A stretch of DNA of 5,091 nt from Bacteroidota bacterium. GTDB taxonomy: Bacteria > Bacteroidota > Ignavibacteria > UBA10030 > UBA6906. The notes under the pieces were generated by a model. It saw only the letters and a program-made list of their open reading frames with translations. It searched no databases and was not told where the DNA came from. The first letter of the stretch is position 1; each line of letters starts with the position of its first letter. Position numbers and translations under genes: made by a program. The stretch is taken from assembly GCA_017860555.1 (NCBI GenBank), contig JAGDMJ010000278.1, forward strand, positions 1-5,091, given 5' to 3'. Shown here piece by piece: positions 1-2,803 of the stretch.

Positions 1-471
1 GATATCACGGCGCAGAGGGAGGCAGCGGACAGATTGCGGGAACTCGAGGCTCTGCAACGCTCCATTCTCGACGCGCTTCCCATCGCGGTGATCGGCATGC
101 AGAATCGCCGTGTCGACTTCGCCAATCATGCCGTGGAGGACGTGTTTGGATGGAAGCCGGAGGAACTGGTCGGCCACAGCTCGAGGGTGCTGTACCGAAA
201 CGACGAAGACTTTGAGAGAATTGGAAGAGATGTCTACAAGGTGCTCAAGAAGCAGAGGACCTATAAGGCGGAGTTTCCTTGCCAGCGCAAGGACGGGGAA
301 CCGATTGTTTGCCTGCTGAGCGCGTCGATTGTCGGCGAGACCCTCCGGGGTCAGCATATCATCGCTACCTATGAAGACATCACTGAGCGCAAGCGAGCGG
401 AAGAGGCTCTGGCAAAAAGCGAGAAGAAGCTTAAGGAGATCCTTGAAATCTATCGGAAAAAAGGTGCTTGA
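1..471 (+). CDS. PAS/PAC-domain sensory protein, C-terminal part (5' end outside window)
   Basis: The frame is open from the first base, so the gene begins upstream; 156 residues are visible. They start with Asp-Ile-Thr followed by a charged helix (AQREAADRLRELEAL), the usual exit of a preceding PAS/PAC unit, so the protein has at least two PAS domains. A full PAS fold follows at about residues 20-123 (ILDALPIAVIGM, then FANHAVEDVFGW and a KDG turn), closed by a second PAC signature, YEDITERKRAEEAL, at 124-137. PAS domains sense ligands, redox state or light and pass the signal through such linker helices. The chain ends about 19 residues later (EIYRKKGA, then TGA), with no HisKA, HATPase, GGDEF or other output domain after it. 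Any output domain must be N-terminal or in a partner protein. A TTG at 34 could serve as a start but has no convincing ribosome binding site, and the sequence before it is PAS-linker-like. I cannot name cofactor residues. Confidence 0.88.
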   Translation, partial: DITAQREAADRLRELEALQRSILDALPIAVIGMQNRRVDFANHAVEDVFGWKPEELVGHSSRVLYRNDEDFERIGRDVYKVLKKQRTYKAEFPCQRKDGEPIVCLLSASIVGETLRGQHIIATYEDITERKRAEEALAKSEKKLKEILEIYRKKGA

Positions 472-517
472 GCCCCCCCGCCTGCTATCGCCGATTTTTC
501 CGGGGTCTAGGCTATGA

Positions 518-544
518 CGGAATGAGGCGATTGATCACATTCCG
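518..544. other. Inverted repeat, possible weak end of the PAS transcript
   Basis: CGGAATG (518-524) and CATTCCG (538-544) form a perfect 7-bp stem with a 13-base loop, about 47 bases after the PAS stop codon. The downstream bases (CCTTTGCTC) are only mildly T-rich, so it is not a textbook intrinsic terminator. It could be a weak or Rho-assisted 3' end of the PAS transcript. Confidence 0.3.
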
Positions 545-568
545 CCTTTGCTCATACGCATTTCTATC

Positions 569-594
569 CATAATCTTCTACTGCGGAGATTATG
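569..594. other. Perfect 8-bp inverted repeat (CATAATCT / AGATTATG)
   Basis: CATAATCT (569-576) pairs perfectly with AGATTATG (587-594). In RNA the stem can extend by one G-U and one C-G pair, leaving a 6-base loop. No T-tract follows, so it is not a clear terminator. As DNA it could be the operator of a dimeric regulator. No protein can be assigned to it. Confidence 0.4.
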
Positions 595-704
595 CTGTTA
601 TGAGGAGGTGTAGTCGTTAAAACGGCTTCCGTGAGGACAGATCCCAGGAAATAGGAATAGTACTTGCTGAAAGCGTGAATTTTGCCAATCCAGTTTTTCA
701 TTAG

Positions 705-721
705 CCTATCAATCGGATAGG
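705..721. repeat. 6-bp inverted repeat (CCTATC-AATCG-GATAGG)
   Basis: CCTATC (705-710) and GATAGG (716-721) are perfect complements around a 5-base centre, about 55 bp upstream of the double GGAC/GTCC site. It could be an accessory operator or a small hairpin. The arms are short, so chance is possible. Confidence 0.3.
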
Positions 722-776
722 GCTGCCTGGCTCTTATTTCCCTCTCTAAATCGCATTTTCCCCATTCTCATCCATA

Positions 777-813
777 TTGGACCAAAGTCCAGTTCTGTAG
801 GACTAAGGTCCAA
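777..813. promoter_or_regulatory. Double GGAC-N4-GTCC palindrome, probable NarL/DosR-type response regulator operator
   Basis: Two 12-bp palindromes, GGACCAAAGTCC (779-790) and GGACTAAGGTCC (800-811), lie with centres exactly 21 bp apart, two helical turns. The whole unit is also an inverted repeat, with 14-base arms (777-790, 800-813) matching at 12 of 14 positions around 9 bases. The core matches the GGAC-WWWW-GTCC heart of the DosR/DevR box (GGGACTWWAGTCCC), bound by NarL/FixJ-family response regulators; that comparison is established knowledge. The assignment here is inference. Two sites on the same face of the helix fit cooperative binding of two dimers. They lie about 135-165 bp upstream of the lipoprotein start codon, as expected for activation of the operon. 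No response regulator gene is in the window. Confidence 0.6.
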
Positions 814-840
814 TTTAACTTCGCCATCGGATGGTGTATT
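814..840 (+). promoter_or_regulatory. Tentative promoter downstream of the double operator
   Basis: A weak -10-like hexamer, TGTATT (835-840), sits where one would be expected if the proximal palindrome (centre 805.5) occupied the usual class II activator position near -41; the transcript would then start near 847. No good -35 hexamer is present, which is common for activator-dependent promoters. An 11-bp palindrome, CCATC-G-GATGG (824-834), lies in the spacer and could bind a second regulator. Placement rests mainly on geometry. Confidence 0.25.
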
Positions 841-878
841 GAATCATCATTAAAAATTCTCATTTTCCCCTCCTGAAT

Positions 879-905
879 CCAGGGGGCCACTCAACAGCCC
901 CCTGG
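879..905 (+). other. 9-bp stem-loop in the leader of the lipoprotein gene
   Basis: CCAGGGGGC (879-887) and GCCCCCTGG (897-905) are perfect complements around a 9-base loop. The stem is mostly G-C and should be very stable. It ends 25 bases before the AAGGAGG ribosome binding site at 931. The following bases (GTCATTAAAAGG) have no T-tract, so it is unlikely to be a + strand intrinsic terminator. It could stabilise the mRNA 5' end or act in a leader-level control. A bidirectional terminator is less likely. Confidence 0.5.
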
Positions 906-944
906 GTCATTAAAAGGCTTTAGGCCGGAGAAGGAGGCAATAAG

Positions 945-1097
945 ATGAATAAGATTGCAGCCCTTTTGCCTGCTATCCTTTTCGCCCTTGCAGTCATGGG
1001 TTGTGCCACGACCCACGACAAGGACAAGATGTATGAGCAATTAGACACCATGAGAAAACAGGAGGCACAGGAGCTGAGAGGGCTTAGAGGGATATAA
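945..1097 (+). CDS. Small lipoprotein, 50 residues
   Basis: ATG at 945 follows an excellent AAGGAGG (931-937) with a 7-base spacer; the frame runs 50 codons to TAA. The N-terminus is a typical lipoprotein signal: MNK, a hydrophobic segment at residues 4-18, then a lipobox Val-Met-Gly-Cys with Cys20 as the probable lipidated residue, followed by Ala-Thr-Thr. The mature part is only about 31 residues and highly charged (HDKDKMYEQLDTMRKQEAQELRG), probably one amphipathic helix that could pair with a partner. No family is recognised. It is the first gene after the long regulated leader and likely starts the operon. Its role is unknown; a membrane-anchored helper of the downstream two-segment protein or transporter is one guess. 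The strong ribosome binding site plus lipobox make a chance frame unlikely. Confidence 0.8.
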   Translation: MNKIAALLPAILFALAVMGCATTHDKDKMYEQLDTMRKQEAQELRGLRGI

Positions 1098-1125
1098 GGC
1101 AGGAAACGCCTTCCACTCAGTGGAA
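1096..1125 (+). other. Two adjoining hairpins between the lipoprotein and membrane-protein genes
   Basis: AAGGC (1096-1100) pairs with GCCTT (1108-1112). Overlapping its end, TTCCACT (1111-1117) and AGTGGAA (1119-1125) form a perfect inverted repeat around one base. No T-tract follows, so this is not a clear terminator. It may set different mRNA levels for the lipoprotein and the genes after it through processing or partial termination. The two structures share bases and cannot both form fully. Confidence 0.35.
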
Positions 1126-1155
1126 CGGCTATCACGGCAGTATCAGGTGTCAACC

Positions 1156-1362
1156 ATGGACAGAGATAATTCGTTCGCTGCTGTCATCACGCTTCTTTTT
1201 ATATTCCTCGCTTCAGGTGCTCTCGGTTTGTTTTTATTTTTTAAAATCTCAAACCCGATAACATGGCATGGCCAGGTGATCCGTTTTGCTTTCGTGCTCA
1301 TCTCTGGCACCGTGTCCATATCAAGCTTGGTCATCGCTCTATATGAGCTTAGGAATAAATGA
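1156..1362 (+). CDS. Small membrane protein with two predicted transmembrane helices
   Basis: The protein has 68 residues from ATG 1156, preceded by a weak AGGTG (1145-1149) at a suitable distance. A GTG at 1120 would add 12 residues (a polar MERLSRQYQVST), but it lies inside a hairpin and its only purine-rich stretch is about 13 bases away, so 1156 is preferred. After MDRDNS, hydrophobic helix 1 covers about residues 7-29 (LLFIFLASGALGLFLFF). A polar loop follows (KISNPITWHGQVIR), then helix 2 at about 41-63, and the protein ends YELRNK. The positively charged loop and tail suggest loop and C-terminus obey the positive-inside rule only in part, so topology is uncertain. No family is recognised. 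It stops 15 bases before the transporter gene and is probably co-transcribed with it, so an accessory or regulatory subunit of that transporter is possible but unproven. Confidence 0.7.
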   Translation: MDRDNSFAAVITLLFIFLASGALGLFLFFKISNPITWHGQVIRFAFVLISGTVSISSLVIALYELRNK

Positions 1363-1377
1363 AACAAGGGGTAACGC

Positions 1378-2274
1378 ATGGATGAGTCTGTGATGATACT
1401 CCTCAAGATCTCAGTGGTGATCTTCGTGGCGGGCAACCTCCTGGACATGGGTCTCAGTCTCATTCCCCGGGATGCTCTCAGGGGGTTGCGGAATGTTCGT
1501 TTTGTCGTCCTGACCCTGCTCTGGGGCTTTGTCCTGGGCCCGGCGCTGGCCTATGGGATCACCCTGGTCATCCCGCTGGAATATCCTTATGCGATTGGGC
1601 TTATCCTGATGGGAATGACACCCTGTGCCCCATTTCTCCCGATGATCGCAAGAAAGGCAGGAGGGGACCTCGGATTCACCGCGGCGTTCATGCTGTTGGC
1701 CGCAGTCGGCACGATAATGTTCATGCCTTTTGCGGTGCCATTGATGGTCAAAGGTTTGACTGTCAGTGCCTGGACCATTGCCAGGCCACTTCTGCTTTTC
1801 GTAGCCCTACCCCTGGCAGTCGGGATGGCGATTCTCCGCGCGACGCCGACCCTCGCCTCCCGCATACAGCTTTTCGTCAAGAAGACAGCGTTCATTTCAG
1901 CGATTGCTGTGTTCGTTCTGTGCATAATCATTTATGGGAAGGGATTGCTTGGAGTGCCGGGAAGTTTTGCCGTCGCCTCGCAGGTTATATTCTTTTTGAT
2001 CGTGACCACCTGTACTTATTGGTTCGGCTTCGGGTTGCAACACGAACAAAAGATCGTTCTCTGCACCGGGATGTCGACACGCAATCTCGGGGTGGCGATC
2101 GCTCCACTTCTTGCAATCGCCGACATGGATCAGAGGGCTATTATCATGGTTGTGCTGGGAATTCCCCTGATGGTGATGTTTGCGTTGCTTGCAGTAAAAT
2201 GGTTTGGCCGCCCTGCCCCGGCAGGTGAACATGGCCTGGCGCAACCTGTTCCCGAGGAAGGACATACGAGTTGA
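1378..2274 (+). CDS. Bile acid:sodium symporter (BASS) superfamily transporter
   Basis: The 298-residue, very hydrophobic protein is preceded by AAGGGG six bases before the ATG. About nine to ten membrane helices can be read (for example 5-30, 41-64, 71-90, 98-124, 133-153, 168-187, 198-220, 253-274), the usual BASS (SBF) size. Two conserved helix-breaking segments are recognisable: GLILMGMTPCAPFLPMIARK followed by AGGD (residues 74-97), and CTGMSTRNLGVAIAPLLA (229-246). These correspond to the crossing, broken helices that hold sodium and substrate in this fold. Family members import organic anions such as bile acids, pyruvate or pantoate with sodium. In the second motif the usual Glu-Thr-Gly-x-Gln-Asn reads Cys-Thr-Gly-Met-Ser-Thr, so ion coupling or substrate may differ. 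The soluble tail (about 278-298) is Pro/Glu-rich. Substrate is unknown. The stop codon overlaps the acetyltransferase start. Confidence 0.85.
   Translation: MDESVMILLKISVVIFVAGNLLDMGLSLIPRDALRGLRNVRFVVLTLLWGFVLGPALAYGITLVIPLEYPYAIGLILMGMTPCAPFLPMIARKAGGDLGFTAAFMLLAAVGTIMFMPFAVPLMVKGLTVSAWTIARPLLLFVALPLAVGMAILRATPTLASRIQLFVKKTAFISAIAVFVLCIIIYGKGLLGVPGSFAVASQVIFFLIVTTCTYWFGFGLQHEQKIVLCTGMSTRNLGVAIAPLLAIADMDQRAIIMVVLGIPLMVMFALLAVKWFGRPAPAGEHGLAQPVPEEGHTS
2255..2261 (+). promoter_or_regulatory. Ribosome binding site deciding the TTG start at 2271
   Basis: AGGAAGG inside the 3' end of the transporter gene lies nine bases before TTG 2271. No ATG in the acetyltransferase frame precedes the conserved fold with a comparable site, so the TTGA overlap start (TTG of one gene, TGA of the other) is preferred and implies translational coupling. 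Confidence 0.6.
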
Positions 2275-2792
2275 AAAAACAGGATAACCATGCAAGCACG
2301 CTCCGGGACAACGTACGCATCCGTCCGCTGGAGCCCCATGATCGATCCCCCATAGAAGACATGGTCGTCTCCTCGGGAATGTTCAACGATGTCGAGATCG
2401 CCACTGCGCTGGAACTGGTCGAGGAGGCACTGGAGGAAGGCGAGGAGAGCGGTTACATCTTTGCCATTCTGGAAACCGGGAACGCAAACAAAGTGAGAGG
2501 ATATGCATGCTACGGCCCGGTGCCGCTCACGCAGGGGGTATACGATCTGTACTGGATCGTCGTCGATCCGGCATCACAGGGGACCGGGCTCGGGCGGGCC
2601 TTGATTCAATATGTGGAGCAGGACGTCCTGAGCCGAGGCGGCCGCATGATCCTCGTCGAAACCTCGTCGCAGGAGAAGTACGGCGCCACCGTACGATTCT
2701 ACGAGAGATGCGGGTATCACCTGGAGGCACGTGTCAGGGGTTTCTATCGAATCGGCGATGACAAACTGGTTTTCCAGAAAGAGCTGTATTGA
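2271..2792 (+). CDS. GNAT-family N-acetyltransferase
   Basis: The protein has 173 residues, a normal single-domain GNAT length. It transfers an acyl group from acyl-CoA to an amine. After a polar start, the first strand is at about 15-20 (VRIRPLEPHD). Helices follow at 26-58, with a run of Glu residues. The central strands include GYACYGPVPLTQGVYDLYWIVVDP (77-100). Motif A is Q103-G-T-G-L-G108, the pyrophosphate-binding loop, followed by helix 109-121. Motif B includes ATVRFYERCGYHLEA (139-153), with Tyr144 as the likely general acid. The C-terminal end, RGFYRIGDDKLVFQKEL, is typical of a GNAT subgroup that I recall often lying near ATP-grasp ligases; I have not searched for this. The substrate cannot be read from sequence. 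Overlap with the transporter gene and an 11-base gap to the peptidase fusion tie it to both. It is soluble, without a signal peptide. Confidence 0.88.
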   Translation: MKKQDNHASTLRDNVRIRPLEPHDRSPIEDMVVSSGMFNDVEIATALELVEEALEEGEESGYIFAILETGNANKVRGYACYGPVPLTQGVYDLYWIVVDPASQGTGLGRALIQYVEQDVLSRGGRMILVETSSQEKYGATVRFYERCGYHLEARVRGFYRIGDDKLVFQKELY

Positions 2793-2798
2793 AGGAGG
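2792..2798 (+). promoter_or_regulatory. Strong ribosome binding site of the peptidase fusion gene
   Basis: AAGGAGG overlaps the stop of the acetyltransferase gene and lies five bases before ATG 2804. It fixes the start of the long open frame and implies efficient translation directly after the acetyltransferase. Confidence 0.75.
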
Positions 2799-2803
2799 GC
2801 TTT

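Larger units (their letters stand above)
748..870. repeat. 16-base imperfect direct repeat flanking the double operator
   Basis: AAATCGCATTTTCCCC (748-763) recurs as AATTCTCATTTTCCCC (855-870), 14 of 16 bases identical, with starts 107 bp apart. One copy lies on each side of the GGAC/GTCC pair. In addition the 8-mer ATTCTCAT occurs at 764-771 and 856-863. The copies could be accessory protein sites or the trace of a local duplication. Confidence 0.4.
472..944. other. 473-bp non-coding region rich in inverted repeats
   Basis: No convincing gene is present on either strand between the PAS gene and the lipoprotein gene. The region is visibly more A/T-rich than the coding DNA around it. It holds, in order, stem-loops at 518-544, 569-594 and 705-721, a double GGAC/GTCC palindrome at 777-813, a small palindrome at 824-834, a 14-of-16 direct repeat (748-763 and 855-870) flanking the double palindrome, and a 9-bp hairpin at 879-905. 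The most likely role is the end of the PAS transcript plus a regulated promoter and long leader for the downstream operon. A small RNA gene cannot be excluded, but none is recognised. Confidence 0.7.

Noticed and set aside
472..505. C-run and CCGGGG after the PAS stop as an intrinsic terminator
   Set aside because: Only a 5-bp stem (CCCCG/CGGGG) with a long loop can form, and no T-tract follows it.
524..544. Possible FNR-type site (TTGATCAC...)
   Set aside because: Only one half site, TTGAT, is present; the second half ATCAA is missing.
522..620. 32-codon frame with a hydrophobic stretch (MRRLITFRLCSYAFLSIIF)
   Set aside because: There is no convincing ribosome binding site, it overlaps two inverted repeats, it contains several Cys and Arg without a signal-peptide end, and nothing supports coding.
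654..668. Sigma-54-like GG-N10-GC element (GG 654-655, GC 666-667)
   Set aside because: The invariant pairs and TTGC are present, but the -24 side (AGGAAT) is a poor match and it is about 280 bases from the nearest start codon. Chance is likely.
920..1463. Two overlapping minus-strand frames (77 and 106 codons)
   Set aside because: They run opposite the lipoprotein, two-helix protein and transporter genes, which have lipobox or membrane features and ribosome binding sites. The antisense products lack any such features.
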